Assembly (NCBI RefSeq): GCF_022768985.1
Contig: NZ_JALEKL010000012.1
Coordinates: 1 to 35,478 of the forward strand
DNA length: 35,478 nucleotides
Direction of reading: 5' to 3'
DNA from: Methanosphaera sp.
GTDB lineage: Archaea > Methanobacteriota > Methanobacteria > Methanobacteriales > Methanobacteriaceae
Shown here: positions 8,765-17,847 of the stretch, in pieces
Layout of the letters: every line of letters starts with the position of its first letter
How positions within the stretch are numbered: position 1 is the stretch's first letter
Notes under the pieces: generated by a model
The model's input: the letters and a program-made list of their open reading frames with translations, nothing else
Told to the model about the DNA's origin: nothing
Database searches by the model: none
Position numbers and translations under genes: made by a program

Positions 8765-8853
8765 GATAAAAAAATTCATCCCTAATTAAATTATTAATAT
8801 AATTAGTATGTTTTAAAAAAAGTAGTATAATAAAGTTTTTATATAAAAGAGAA

Positions 8854-8925
8854 TAGTCCTTAGCGGAGTCGAACCGCTGTCACAAGATCCAGAGTCTCGT
8901 AGGATTGCCACTACCCTAAAGGACT
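8854..8925 (-). tRNA. tRNA-Gln (anticodon CTG)
   Basis: This 72-nt tRNA folds fully. The acceptor AGTCCTT pairs with AAGGACT, followed by discriminator A. The D arm holds GGGTAGTGGCAATCC. The anticodon stem CGAGA/TCTTG encloses the loop CTCTGGA (anticodon CTG). The T arm is AGCGG-TTCGACT-CCGCT. No CCA is encoded. The A1-T72 pair is usual for glutamine tRNAs. Confidence 0.93.
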
Positions 8926-8938
8926 ATTTATTACTGGA

Positions 8939-8975
8939 ATATGAAACCATAATAATTTCATATCTATATAATAAA
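8939..8975 (-). promoter_or_regulatory. tRNA-Gln promoter region
   Basis: On the minus strand TTTATTATATA (8965-8975) lies about 40 bp upstream of the tRNA, a normal distance for an archaeal TATA box with a short 5' leader. An 8-bp inverted repeat (8939-8946 with 8956-8963) lies between it and the tRNA. Confidence 0.4.
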
Positions 8976-9767
<792 letters not shown>

Positions 9768-9830
9768 GCATTTTTACATGGCAAAAAAACTTTAGAATTG
9801 GGAAAGTTAAAATAAGAAGATGGTTACATT

Positions 9831-11000
9831 ATGGGATTTATAAGAGATAGTATTCATGGTGATCTACACCTAACTGACTTTGAACTTGAAATTCTAGATA
9901 CTGTTGAAATGCAGAGACTACGACGTATCAAACAGTTAGGATTTACTAATCTAATATATCCTGGAGCTAATCATACAAGATTTGAACATTCAATAGGAAC
10001 TCTACACTTAGCTGATAAACTTGCAAGAAGACTCAACCTTGATAGTGAAATTATTGAATTGTTAAGAATATGTGGACTACTTCATGATATAGGACACACA
10101 CCCTTTTCTCATGTAACAGAAAGAGTACTTAAAAATGACCATGAAACTAATACAAAGGAAATAATAAAAAACTCAACAATAACAGATATACTAAATAAGA
10201 AAATTGACCCAGAACTTGTCGTAAATATTGTAGATGGAAAAACTAAGTACGGAAAAATAATAACAGGAGATCTTGATGTAGATCGTATGGATTATCTTAA
10301 ACGTGATTCATACTATACAGGTGTTGCATATGGAATAATTGATACAGAACGATTGCTCTACAGCCTAAAATATCATGAAAATGAGCTTGTACTTTCATCA
10401 AAAGGTGTTCAGGCTGCAGAGTCAACTCTTCTTGCACGTTATTTCATGTATCCTACAGTATATCAACATCATACAACACGTATTGTTAATGGAATGTTTA
10501 GAGTAGCACTTAAATGTCTACTTGATGATAAGGCAGTAACAGAAGATGAACTTAAATATCTTGATGATGGAGATCTTATAAATATTGCACGAAATCATGA
10601 TGGTATTGTTAAAAAGACTATGGAAAATATTGATACACGACACCTCTACAAGAAGACTGATTCAATAACACTTAGTCTGTATGAGGATCCTGAGAAAATT
10701 GTTAATATGAAAAAGAAATACTTAACACAAGCAGAAGAAGAAATAGCACAAGACCTTAATATAGATCCACAAGAGGTAATTATTGACATACCAGAGGAAT
10801 TATCATATAAGAAAATGTCAATACAAGTTGAAACACCAGACGGTCTTAAGGCACTTAGTGAGGTTTCAACAATAATACAATCACTAAAAAAGGCTCAGTA
10901 TAACTATGCTGATGTTGCACTATTTATGTCAGAGGAAAATAAACAAAAAGCTATTAATAAGAACATAAAAATAGATAATTATCTTAACTTACCAGTGTGA
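9831..11000 (+). CDS. HD-domain phosphohydrolase (SAMHD1/dGTPase-like)
   Basis: The 389-aa protein starts IRDSIHGDLHLTDFELEILD and carries the HD metal site: His53 (FEHSIG), His85-Asp86 (LLHDIGHTPFSH) and Asp151 in GDLDVDRMDYLKRDSYYTG. This set is typical of the COG1078 family that includes SAMHD1-type dNTP triphosphohydrolases. The actual substrate is unknown. The C-terminal region (about 290-389) is helical and charged. The upstream site GATGGTTAC is weak. Its stop codon lies 5 bp before the next start, so a downstream small gene is probably translationally coupled to it. Confidence 0.85.
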   Translation: MGFIRDSIHGDLHLTDFELEILDTVEMQRLRRIKQLGFTNLIYPGANHTRFEHSIGTLHLADKLARRLNLDSEIIELLRICGLLHDIGHTPFSHVTERVLKNDHETNTKEIIKNSTITDILNKKIDPELVVNIVDGKTKYGKIITGDLDVDRMDYLKRDSYYTGVAYGIIDTERLLYSLKYHENELVLSSKGVQAAESTLLARYFMYPTVYQHHTTRIVNGMFRVALKCLLDDKAVTEDELKYLDDGDLINIARNHDGIVKKTMENIDTRHLYKKTDSITLSLYEDPEKIVNMKKKYLTQAEEEIAQDLNIDPQEVIIDIPEELSYKKMSIQVETPDGLKALSEVSTIIQSLKKAQYNYADVALFMSEENKQKAINKNIKIDNYLNLPV

Positions 11001-11005
11001 TAGGT

Positions 11006-11245
11006 ATGAAGTATGAAAGAAAAGTAAAAAAAGAACTTAGCAAATCTGAATATTCAAAGTTTATAAAAGAAGTAATAAATTATAATCAGGATCATAGAGA
11101 ACTTGCACAGTATATTCTTATTGATGATACTAAAGTTTTCAAAAATGAATATGTTGAAGCTATAGAATCTGTAAATAAGTTCATACTAGAAAATGGTCGT
11201 GAACCTGAAAAAGTAACAATCTATGAAAAACATAATCATTCATAG
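11006..11245 (+). CDS. small protein of two pseudomurein-binding-like repeats, no signal peptide
   Basis: About 79 aa. Two related segments can be aligned: KSEYSKFIKEVINY...HRELAQYILID and KNEYVEAIESVNKFILENGR followed by EPEKVTIYE. Both have EY, an amphipathic helix, an R-E/P turn and a hydrophobic strand. The second strongly resembles the pseudomurein-binding repeat core NGRxPxxV. Unlike wall proteins it has no signal peptide or membrane helix. The start chosen is ATG 11006, with GTGTGAT overlapping the end of the HD gene; a GTG at 10997 overlapping the HD stop codon is also possible. The function is unknown. Close coupling to the HD hydrolase suggests a partner or regulator. Confidence 0.6.
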   Translation: MKYERKVKKELSKSEYSKFIKEVINYNQDHRELAQYILIDDTKVFKNEYVEAIESVNKFILENGREPEKVTIYEKHNHS

Positions 11246-11290
11246 ATTAAAATTTAGAAGTTGAAAAAAAATTAGTTGTGAATATTTTAA

Positions 11291-11328
11291 CCACCAGAAA
11301 TAACCTTTTTTTATTTTCTCTTTTTTTT
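11291..11328 (+). terminator. double oligo-T gene end
   Basis: CCACCAGAAATAACC is followed by T7 (11306-11312), an 8-nt spacer and T8 (11321-11328), downstream of the HD/small-protein pair. Confidence 0.5.
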
Positions 11329-11396
11329 ATTATTTTTACATTGAAAAAATTAATTTTATAGAAAAAATAGTATCATTTCTTTATTTTTAGGCGGAG

Positions 11397-11468
11397 ATCA
11401 AATATCTATTTTAAAAAAAATAATAAAAAATAAAAGGATAATTTTAACCCCAGATATCTAAATTTGAT
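11397..11468. repeat. imperfect inverted repeat between converging genes
   Basis: ATCAAAT-ATCT (11397-11407) can pair with AGAT...ATTTGAT (11452-11468), giving 7 plus 4 bp with a six-base bulge and a long AT-rich loop. The rest of this 300-bp spacer holds no gene, only oligo-A and oligo-T tracts and the guaB gene end. Confidence 0.3.
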
Positions 11469-11478
11469 ATCAACTTAT

Positions 11479-11511
11479 AAAAAAAAAGATGGGGAAAATA
11501 AATTTGGGGGA
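11479..11511 (-). terminator. guaB gene end, C-rich plus oligo-T
   Basis: On the minus strand, after the guaB stop, come CTCCCCC and CCCCATC followed by T9 and ATAA. Confidence 0.45.
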
Positions 11512-11549
11512 GAATTTAATTTATTTATTTTTATAGTTAATCTTTGAAT

Positions 11550-13052
11550 TTAACTTCTTGGATTGTAGTTTGGACTTTCATTTGTAATTGTTACATCGTG
11601 TGGATGACTTTCAGACATACCATTAGGTGTAATATGTACAAGTTCTGCTTTTTCATGCATTTCCTGAATTGATGCTGCACCAACATATCCCATTGATGAT
11701 TTAAGACCACCCATAAGTTGATATACAATTTGACTTGCAGCTCCTTTATATGGTACAACTCCTTCAATACCTTCAGGTACAAGTTTTGTTGAATTCATGT
11801 TACTACTACTGTTTGTTGAGTTCTGGAAGTAACGATCTTTACCAGCACCAACACCACCAGTCATAGCACCAAGAGATCCCATTCCACGGTATTGTTTATA
11901 TTTACGTCCATTTCTTATTGTCATTTCACCAGGTGATTCTTTAGTACCTGCAAGAAGACTTCCTACCATAACAGCATTTGCTCCTACAGATAATGCTTTT
12001 GCAATATCACCAGAATAACGTAGACCACCATCAGCAATTACAGGTACACCATAGTCTTCTGCTACATCTGCAACACTTGAAACTGCACTAAGCTGTGGAA
12101 CTCCTACACCTGCTACAATTCTTGTTGTACATATTGAACCAGGACCAATACCTACTTTTATACCGTTAATTTCTGCTTTAAGAATATCTTCTGCTGCTTT
12201 TGCTGTTGCAATGTTACCAAGAAGTACATCTGATTCTACATTTTTATTCATTTCACGAACTGATTCTATAATATCTGTTTTATGTCCATGTGCACTGTCA
12301 ATTGCAATAATATCTGCACCAGCATCACTAAGTGCCATTGCACGATCCATATCAAACGGTCCACATGCAGCTGCAACCATGTATGCTCCTTTTTTATCTC
12401 TTGCTGCATTTGGATATTTTTTATGTTCAAGAATATCTTTCATTGTTACAATACCAACAAGTTCACTATTATCTGAAACAACAGGAAGTCTTTCAACTTT
12501 ATTTTCATATGCAACATCAAGTGCATCTGCTGTATCTGTACCTTCTGCAATTGTTACAACGTTTTGTGTCATAAATTCTGATACTTTACGATTTAGGTGA
12601 CGTCCATGTAATGGTTTTACATCACGACGACTTATAATACCAACAACAACATCGTTATCATCAACTACTGGAAGTCCGCTGATTTCTTCAAAGTCCATGA
12701 TGTCTTTTGCTTCACTTACTGTTTCATCAGGTGATATTGTTATAACTTCACGTACTGTTAATTCATTTGAAAGTTTTACTTTTTTAACTTCTTTTACTTC
12801 ATCTTCAATTGTAAGATTTCTGTGGATAACACCAAGTCCACCTTCACGTGCAAGTGCTATTGCCATTGGTGCTTCTGTTACTGTATCCATTGCTGAACTT
12901 ACAACAGGTATGTTTAATTCATAGTTTGTTGAAACCTGTGTTTTAAGTGTAACATCTTTAGGTTCAATTGATGATAATCCTGGTTTTATAAGGAAGTCAT
13001 CATAGGTGTATGTATCTTCAGCTTTTGTTAATTTATCCATATATTTGCTCAA
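11550..13052 (-). CDS. guaB: IMP dehydrogenase
   Basis: It oxidises IMP to XMP, the committed step of GMP synthesis. Counting from the in-frame ATG at 13067, the catalytic loop GIGPGSICTTR has Cys313; two CBS domains sit at about 100-215 inside the barrel (VREVITISPDETVSEAKDIM and VSEFMTQNVVTIAEG); and GGLRYSGDIAKAL and GMGSLGAMTGG form the substrate and flap region. The full length of about 500 aa is normal. ATG at 13067 has no site before it. GGGGGA overlaps its first codons and is well spaced for TTG at 13052, giving SKYMDKLTKAEDTYTYDDF, which agrees better with archaeal family N-termini. I prefer TTG 13052. mfnB ends just downstream of this gene's promoter region. Confidence 0.93.
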   Translation of the reverse strand: MSKYMDKLTKAEDTYTYDDFLIKPGLSSIEPKDVTLKTQVSTNYELNIPVVSSAMDTVTEAPMAIALAREGGLGVIHRNLTIEDEVKEVKKVKLSNELTVREVITISPDETVSEAKDIMDFEEISGLPVVDDNDVVVGIISRRDVKPLHGRHLNRKVSEFMTQNVVTIAEGTDTADALDVAYENKVERLPVVSDNSELVGIVTMKDILEHKKYPNAARDKKGAYMVAAACGPFDMDRAMALSDAGADIIAIDSAHGHKTDIIESVREMNKNVESDVLLGNIATAKAAEDILKAEINGIKVGIGPGSICTTRIVAGVGVPQLSAVSSVADVAEDYGVPVIADGGLRYSGDIAKALSVGANAVMVGSLLAGTKESPGEMTIRNGRKYKQYRGMGSLGAMTGGVGAGKDRYFQNSTNSSSNMNSTKLVPEGIEGVVPYKGAASQIVYQLMGGLKSSMGYVGAASIQEMHEKAELVHITPNGMSESHPHDVTITNESPNYNPRS

Positions 13053-13175
13053 ATTATAATCCCCCATTTTTTTAATAATTTTTACATCTTTCTGAAAATA
13101 AGTTTTTATTTTTAAAATAAAAAAAAATTTAATAAAAAAAAAATATATTAGTATTATTTTTATTTAATATAATAA

Positions 13176-13880
13176 TTAAATGTTAGCTTTTAATTGTTCA
13201 ACTAATTTATGATCAATTGTTCCATTATTACGATCATTACCTGTACATACACAGCCACGAACACCCATAATGTCACAATTAATAGATTCTAGCATTTCAA
13301 TATCATTAGCATTTACAGATCCTGCAAGTGCTACTTTAAGACCATAACTATGTGAAATATCAGTAAATTCTTTTAATTGCTCAGAATTCAGGTGATCTGT
13401 AAGTCTATGACCATCTTTTATGTATGTATCAAGCATTGCAAGATCACAGCCACTATCATGTGCTACTTCTGGAATATCCATATATTCAACAGATCCAACT
13501 TTATATGCATCAGCATATCCACATGCAACAACAGTAATGGATTCATCATATTCTTTAACTGTTCTTACAACAGCTTCCATTACTTCCATTGCTTCATCAT
13601 AGTTTTCAGGCCCATAAAGTCCTACTTTTACATAGTTTGAACCTGAAACTGCACATCCTAGTGCTGCAAGTGATACTGTACCAGGTTTATATGGTACATC
13701 ACCTATTGTTGTACTTACAATCATATCTTCATCTGCAAAATCACTAATTTCACGGATAACCCATGGGAAGTTTGCACCAAGTGATCCTTCCTTAGGATTT
13801 TTCACATCAAGTATGTCTGCTCCACCTTTTACTGCTTGTTTTGCTTCATCTATATTTATTGCACTTACTAGTAATTCCAT
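13176..13880 (-). CDS. mfnB: (5-formylfuran-3-yl)methyl phosphate synthase, methanofuran biosynthesis
   Basis: MfnB condenses two glyceraldehyde-3-phosphate molecules into the furan precursor of methanofuran. The protein of about 234 aa starts MELLVSAINIDEAKQAVKGG and continues ADILDVKNPKEGSLGANFPW, the hallmark of this TIM-barrel family, in which the Lys of DVKNPKEG is catalytic. STTIGDVPYKPGTVSLAA, YVKVGLYG and LAGSVNANDI follow. The start is ATG at 13880; the longer reading from GTG 13892 adds VFR, not found in homologues. The 49-aa gene and pheS lie directly upstream on the same strand, so these are probably one transcript. Confidence 0.92.
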   Translation of the reverse strand: MELLVSAINIDEAKQAVKGGADILDVKNPKEGSLGANFPWVIREISDFADEDMIVSTTIGDVPYKPGTVSLAALGCAVSGSNYVKVGLYGPENYDEAMEVMEAVVRTVKEYDESITVVACGYADAYKVGSVEYMDIPEVAHDSGCDLAMLDTYIKDGHRLTDHLNSEQLKEFTDISHSYGLKVALAGSVNANDIEMLESINCDIMGVRGCVCTGNDRNNGTIDHKLVEQLKANI

Positions 13881-13906
13881 CCTAAAAACCACACCATTAA
13901 TAATTT

Positions 13907-14056
13907 TTAGAATACTTTTAATTCTTTTAGAAGTTTATCTCTTTCTTTTTTAAGTTGATCAATTTTATCCTTGTTTTCATCTTTATTTTCTTTTTCTAAC
14001 ATTTTTATTGTGTTTGTTACTGCTTCAAGATTAAGTTCTAATGTATTGTATACCAT
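13907..14056 (-). CDS. 49-aa charged coiled-coil protein
   Basis: This short reading frame encodes MVYNTLELNLEAVTNTIKML, then a Lys/Glu-rich helix ending in DQLKKERDKLLKELKVF. A strong GGAGG (14066-14070) lies 9 nt before the ATG. The gene lies 41 bp after pheS and 26 bp before mfnB on the same strand. The C-terminal half has a heptad-like Leu/Ile pattern, so a small coiled coil is likely. I do not recognise a family. It is probably expressed, given the ribosome site and tight packing in the operon. Confidence 0.65.
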   Translation of the reverse strand: MVYNTLELNLEAVTNTIKMLEKENKDENKDKIDQLKKERDKLLKELKVF

Positions 14057-14097
14057 AATATTTTTCCTCCATCAAATTTTTTTTATTTTATATATTT

Positions 14098-15651
14098 CTA
14101 GAATTGTTTTATGTTACATGTAACAGGTAAGTTTCTAAGCCATCCAATGTCACTTTGATATAACATACGTATATCTTCAATTCCATATCTCATCATTGCA
14201 AGTCTTTCAATTCCAAGACCAAATGCTGCAACCTGGGTTTCTACACCTAGTGGTTCAAGTACTTCTGGTCTGAACATTCCAGATCCACCAAGTTCCATCC
14301 AGCTTTTCTTTTCTGGAACATATATTTCAGATTCAACTGATAAGTAGGTGTATGGGAAGTATGCAGGTCTGAATCTTACTTTAAATCCTAGTTTTTTATA
14401 GAATTGTTTAAGAATTCCTAGAAGATTTTTAAAGCTCATATCTTCTCCTGCAACAATACCTTCTACCTGGTGGAATTCAGGGAGATGTTTGTAGTTGATT
14501 GTTTCTCGTCTAAATACACGTCCTACTGAGAACATTTTAAGTGGTGGTTCATTTTCACTTAGATGTCTTACAGATAATCCTGTTGTATGTGTTCTTAGAA
14601 CGATCTGTTTTGCAACTTCTTCATTCCACTGGTATTTCCATCCTTCTGATCCTGTATTTCCACCATGTTCATGTTCTGCTTTTGTCATTTCAACAAGTTC
14701 ACGACTTGGAAGTTCAGCTTTTGGTGGATTTTTTACATAGAATGTATCTTGCATTTCACGTGCTGCATGATCTTGTGGCTGGAATAACATATCAAAGTTC
14801 CAGAATGCAGATTCTAGAATTGTTCCTTTTGCTTCATCAAATCCCATATCTATGAAGATGTCACGAATTTCCTCAATTGTCTGCTGAAGTGGATGAATTT
14901 TTCCAGGATAGTTTTTTGGTGCTGATGCATTAATATCATATCCACGGTAGTGGAGATTTTTCCATGAACCTGTTTTTAGTTGTTCATGTGTAAGTTGTGT
15001 TGCTTCATCTTGTATTTCAAATCCATGATCAAGAATTTGCTCACCAAGATCTTTTAATTTGAAGTCAAAGTCTTGTCTTGATTTAATATTGAAAAGTTCT
15101 TTTCTTTTTGAGAACTGTTTTTGTATTTTCTTAAATTCTTCTGGTATTTCATTATCTGCAATATCTTTATGATCTGCTAGGAATTTTAGGAATTTGTTTT
15201 CTTCTACATTATCTGTATCTACTTCTTCAGCTTTTGGTTGTATTGCAAGTTTTCCCTGATTCATACGTGCCCATTGGTTACGCATAAGTGTTCCTATTGC
15301 AAAGTTCATCTGTTGACGTGTTACTTTTGCTTTTTCTATGATATCATCTATTGCAACTTCACTTTTTCCTTCTTTTTTAAATTGTTGTAATGCTTTTAGA
15401 ATTCTGTACTCTGGAAGTCCATTTTTTGCATAGTCTTCTCCTTCTTTTGAAAGATTTATGATATCTGTAGAATTTTTATGCATAGATATTATATTTTTAC
15501 TTGAAAGCATACCTGCTGCACTTGTAACAGCTTTAAGTGGCATTTTTGTTTTCTGTGCTATTTCTTCTGGTGTAAGATTTGAATCTTCTTTTAATTGTTT
15601 TAATAATTTTTTTTCATAAAGATGTAATTTATTTATTGTTTTATCTATCAT
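14098..15651 (-). CDS. pheS: phenylalanyl-tRNA synthetase alpha subunit
   Basis: This is the catalytic subunit of the alpha2-beta2 enzyme. The 517-aa length is normal for the archaeal/eukaryal form. The N-terminal about 160 residues contain winged-helix units (LTPEEIAQKTKMPLKAVTSA and AIDDIIEKAKVTRQQMNFAI). The class II core follows: IHPLQQTIEEIRDIFIDMGF, the HDAAREMQDTFY segment, motif 2 in FSVGRVFRRETINYKHLPEF (continuing HQVEG), and motif 3 in AFGLGIERLAMMRYGI near the C-terminus. GGGAGATT lies upstream of ATG. No pheT gene is in the window. It is flanked by a CitG-like gene upstream and the 49-aa gene and mfnB downstream. Confidence 0.95.
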   Translation of the reverse strand: MIDKTINKLHLYEKKLLKQLKEDSNLTPEEIAQKTKMPLKAVTSAAGMLSSKNIISMHKNSTDIINLSKEGEDYAKNGLPEYRILKALQQFKKEGKSEVAIDDIIEKAKVTRQQMNFAIGTLMRNQWARMNQGKLAIQPKAEEVDTDNVEENKFLKFLADHKDIADNEIPEEFKKIQKQFSKRKELFNIKSRQDFDFKLKDLGEQILDHGFEIQDEATQLTHEQLKTGSWKNLHYRGYDINASAPKNYPGKIHPLQQTIEEIRDIFIDMGFDEAKGTILESAFWNFDMLFQPQDHAAREMQDTFYVKNPPKAELPSRELVEMTKAEHEHGGNTGSEGWKYQWNEEVAKQIVLRTHTTGLSVRHLSENEPPLKMFSVGRVFRRETINYKHLPEFHQVEGIVAGEDMSFKNLLGILKQFYKKLGFKVRFRPAYFPYTYLSVESEIYVPEKKSWMELGGSGMFRPEVLEPLGVETQVAAFGLGIERLAMMRYGIEDIRMLYQSDIGWLRNLPVTCNIKQF

Positions 15652-15686
15652 TTTATTGTTAATCTCCCATTAAATTAGTTTTAGTT

Positions 15687-16616
15687 CTATATTCCTGTTA
15701 TTGAATACTTATCAACTAGTCCTACAAATAATGATGCTGCTGTAAAATCAGCAGTTGTTCCAGGATTATATTTATGATCTATAAGGTAGGAGTCAAAGTT
15801 TTTCAGTGATGTAAGTCTATCTTTTGTTGCGATTGTTGTATTTTTTAATATTTCATTTGCTTTTGATGAGACTTTTTTTGCAACTTTTTGTCCATATTTT
15901 CTTTCAATTAATGTATCTGGAGTACTTGCTAGTATGTTCAGATATACTTCGATTGTAACATCGTTTATTTCATATTCAGATTCATACTTTGCATAGGTAG
16001 GATATCCATACTTTGATATTACAGGTAGTTCATTGATTAGTTCATATGATATTTTATCATAGTCCTCTGACATCTTAAGTAAGTCATAGATGTTAATGTG
16101 ATTGTTTCGTATATCATCAAGTGTTGATGCTTGATTTACATCATAGTCTTGTGTTTTACCTTCAAGTCCACCTGCATCTGCCATAGATATTGCCTTTACT
16201 AATGCAACTGCATCGTCTACTTCAGTATTTTTAATAATAGTATCTAATGTTTTTTGTAATTTATTAATTGGATTTTCATCAACTAATGCACCAAATGTTG
16301 CAGCTATTGGTATTAGAAGCATACTTATGCCAAGATTTGTATTTGTATGTGTTAGAGTATTTGTTCCCCTGACACAGTCAAATATACATTCTCCTATTCC
16401 AATATCATTTAACATATATGGATATGATTTATGTCCATTATATGCTGCAATATACAATGGATCTCGTATAGATGCACTACTTATTAGAAAATCTTCATAT
16501 TTCATATCACTAAAGTCCTGTGTTCTGTGTACATTTCCAGGCTTAGGATATCCACTAACTTCAAGTAATGTTGCTATTTCACCAAGCTTTGCTATATCTT
16601 GAGTAGTTAAATTCAT
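15687..16616 (-). CDS. CitG/MdcB-like triphosphoribosyl-dephospho-CoA synthase family protein
   Basis: The 309-aa protein has the family's three signatures: SGYPKPGNVHRTQDF (about 20-34, like TPKPGLVD), GTNTLTHTNTNLGISMLLIP (about 84-103, like TNTHKGxxF) and PGTTADFTAASLFVGLVDKY (about 285-304, like GGSADLLAA). In bacteria the family makes the prosthetic-group precursor of citrate or malonate lyase from dephospho-CoA and ATP. No lyase genes are seen here and methanogens usually lack them, so the archaeal protein probably does another phosphoribosyl- or nucleotide-transfer reaction. GGAG lies 12 nt before ATG. It starts a probable operon with pheS, a 49-aa gene and mfnB. Confidence 0.75.
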   Translation of the reverse strand: MNLTTQDIAKLGEIATLLEVSGYPKPGNVHRTQDFSDMKYEDFLISSASIRDPLYIAAYNGHKSYPYMLNDIGIGECIFDCVRGTNTLTHTNTNLGISMLLIPIAATFGALVDENPINKLQKTLDTIIKNTEVDDAVALVKAISMADAGGLEGKTQDYDVNQASTLDDIRNNHINIYDLLKMSEDYDKISYELINELPVISKYGYPTYAKYESEYEINDVTIEVYLNILASTPDTLIERKYGQKVAKKVSSKANEILKNTTIATKDRLTSLKNFDSYLIDHKYNPGTTADFTAASLFVGLVDKYSITGI

Positions 16617-16737
16617 ATCTCATACTGTCTCCTAAGAAAATTTTTTTATTTATCTATTATTAATTAAATTTATGTAAAAACAACATTATTAATATTACTT
16701 TAATATAAAGAAATGTTCTAAAATTATAGGGTTGTTA

Positions 16738-16770
16738 TTTAAAAAAATAAAAAAATAAAAAGGGGGATGG
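16738..16770 (-). terminator. hemB gene end, C-rich plus oligo-T
   Basis: On the minus strand CCATCCCCC is followed by T5, T7 and T7 blocks in close succession, about 25 nt after the hemB stop codon. Confidence 0.45.
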
Positions 16771-16794
16771 TTATGGAATAAAAAATATTTTTTT

Positions 16795-17766
16795 TTATAA
16801 GTCTTCTGCTAGCATTGGTACAAAGTAGCTTATTATCATATCTGCACCAGCACGTTTTATACTTAGAAGTGTTTCATAGAGTAAGTCTTTTGTAATGTAT
16901 CCTTTTTCTATTCCTGCACAGATCATTGAATATTCACCACTTACCTGGTATGCTATTGTTGGCATTTTAAATGTCTGTTTTACTTCACGTAGTACGTCAA
17001 GATATGCAAGTGCTGGTTTTACAATTATTGCATCTGTACCTTCAAGTACGTCAAGTTCTACTTCACGTATTGCTTCATTGAAGTTTCCTGGATCCATCTG
17101 GTATGATTTTCTATCACCAAAGCTTGGTGCTGAATCTGCTGCATCTCTAAATGGTGCATAGTATGTTGATGCATATTTTGCTGCATATGAAAAGATTGGT
17201 GTATTTACATAATCATTTAAGTCAAGTGCTGTTCTTATTGCATCTACACGTCCATCCATCATATCACTTGGTGCTATTACATCTACACCTGCATCAGCAT
17301 AGCTTACTGCTATTTTTGATAGATATTCTAGTGTTGGATCATTTTGTACATATCCATCATCATTGATTATTCCACAGTGTCCATGGTTTGTATATTCACA
17401 CATACACACATCACCTAAAACAACAAGATTTGTCTGTTCTTTTAGTGCACGTATTGTTTGTTGAATTATTCCATTAGGATCATATGCACTTGATGCTACT
17501 TCATCTTTATGATCTGGTATTCCAAAGAGTATTACAGATGTTAGTCCTTTATCTTCTAGTTTTCCTGCATATTCTACTGCATCATCTACTGAGTATCTGT
17601 ATTGTCCAGGCATTGTATCGATATGTTTTGGACTTCCATTTTTTGCTGATTCTTCTATATATAATGGGTAGATGTAGTCGCTCATGTCAGGTTTTGGTGT
17701 TTCACTAAACATTTCACGTATTCTTTTATCTGCTCTCATTCTTCTTAGTCTTGTTGTTGGAAACAT
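16795..17766 (-). CDS. hemB: delta-aminolevulinic acid dehydratase (porphobilinogen synthase)
   Basis: It condenses two 5-aminolevulinate molecules to porphobilinogen, the precursor of F430, corrinoids and siroheme. The 323-aa protein shows RLRRMRADKRIREMF, PLYI, the zinc-binding DVCMCEYTNHGHCG (Cys121, Cys123, Cys131), and the two Schiff-base lysines: Lys197 in FSYAAKYASTYYAPFRDA and Lys250 in IIVKPALAYLD. YQVSGEYSMI also matches. Three zinc cysteines mark the zinc-dependent type. GGAG precedes ATG at good spacing. It appears to be a single-gene unit with its own C-rich/oligo-T end. Confidence 0.95.
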   Translation of the reverse strand: MFPTTRLRRMRADKRIREMFSETPKPDMSDYIYPLYIEESAKNGSPKHIDTMPGQYRYSVDDAVEYAGKLEDKGLTSVILFGIPDHKDEVASSAYDPNGIIQQTIRALKEQTNLVVLGDVCMCEYTNHGHCGIINDDGYVQNDPTLEYLSKIAVSYADAGVDVIAPSDMMDGRVDAIRTALDLNDYVNTPIFSYAAKYASTYYAPFRDAADSAPSFGDRKSYQMDPGNFNEAIREVELDVLEGTDAIIVKPALAYLDVLREVKQTFKMPTIAYQVSGEYSMICAGIEKGYITKDLLYETLLSIKRAGADMIISYFVPMLAEDL

Positions 17767-17847
17767 TTTAAATCTTTTCTCCTGTAAAATTTAATTTCAT
17801 TATTTATTTAATTGAAGTTATGTTTTTTAATATATTTTATATTTTTA

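Noticed and set aside
8939-8963. Inverted repeat near tRNA-Gln as an integration site
   Set aside because: It lies upstream, not at the tRNA 3' end, and no integrase or repeated tRNA fragment is present.
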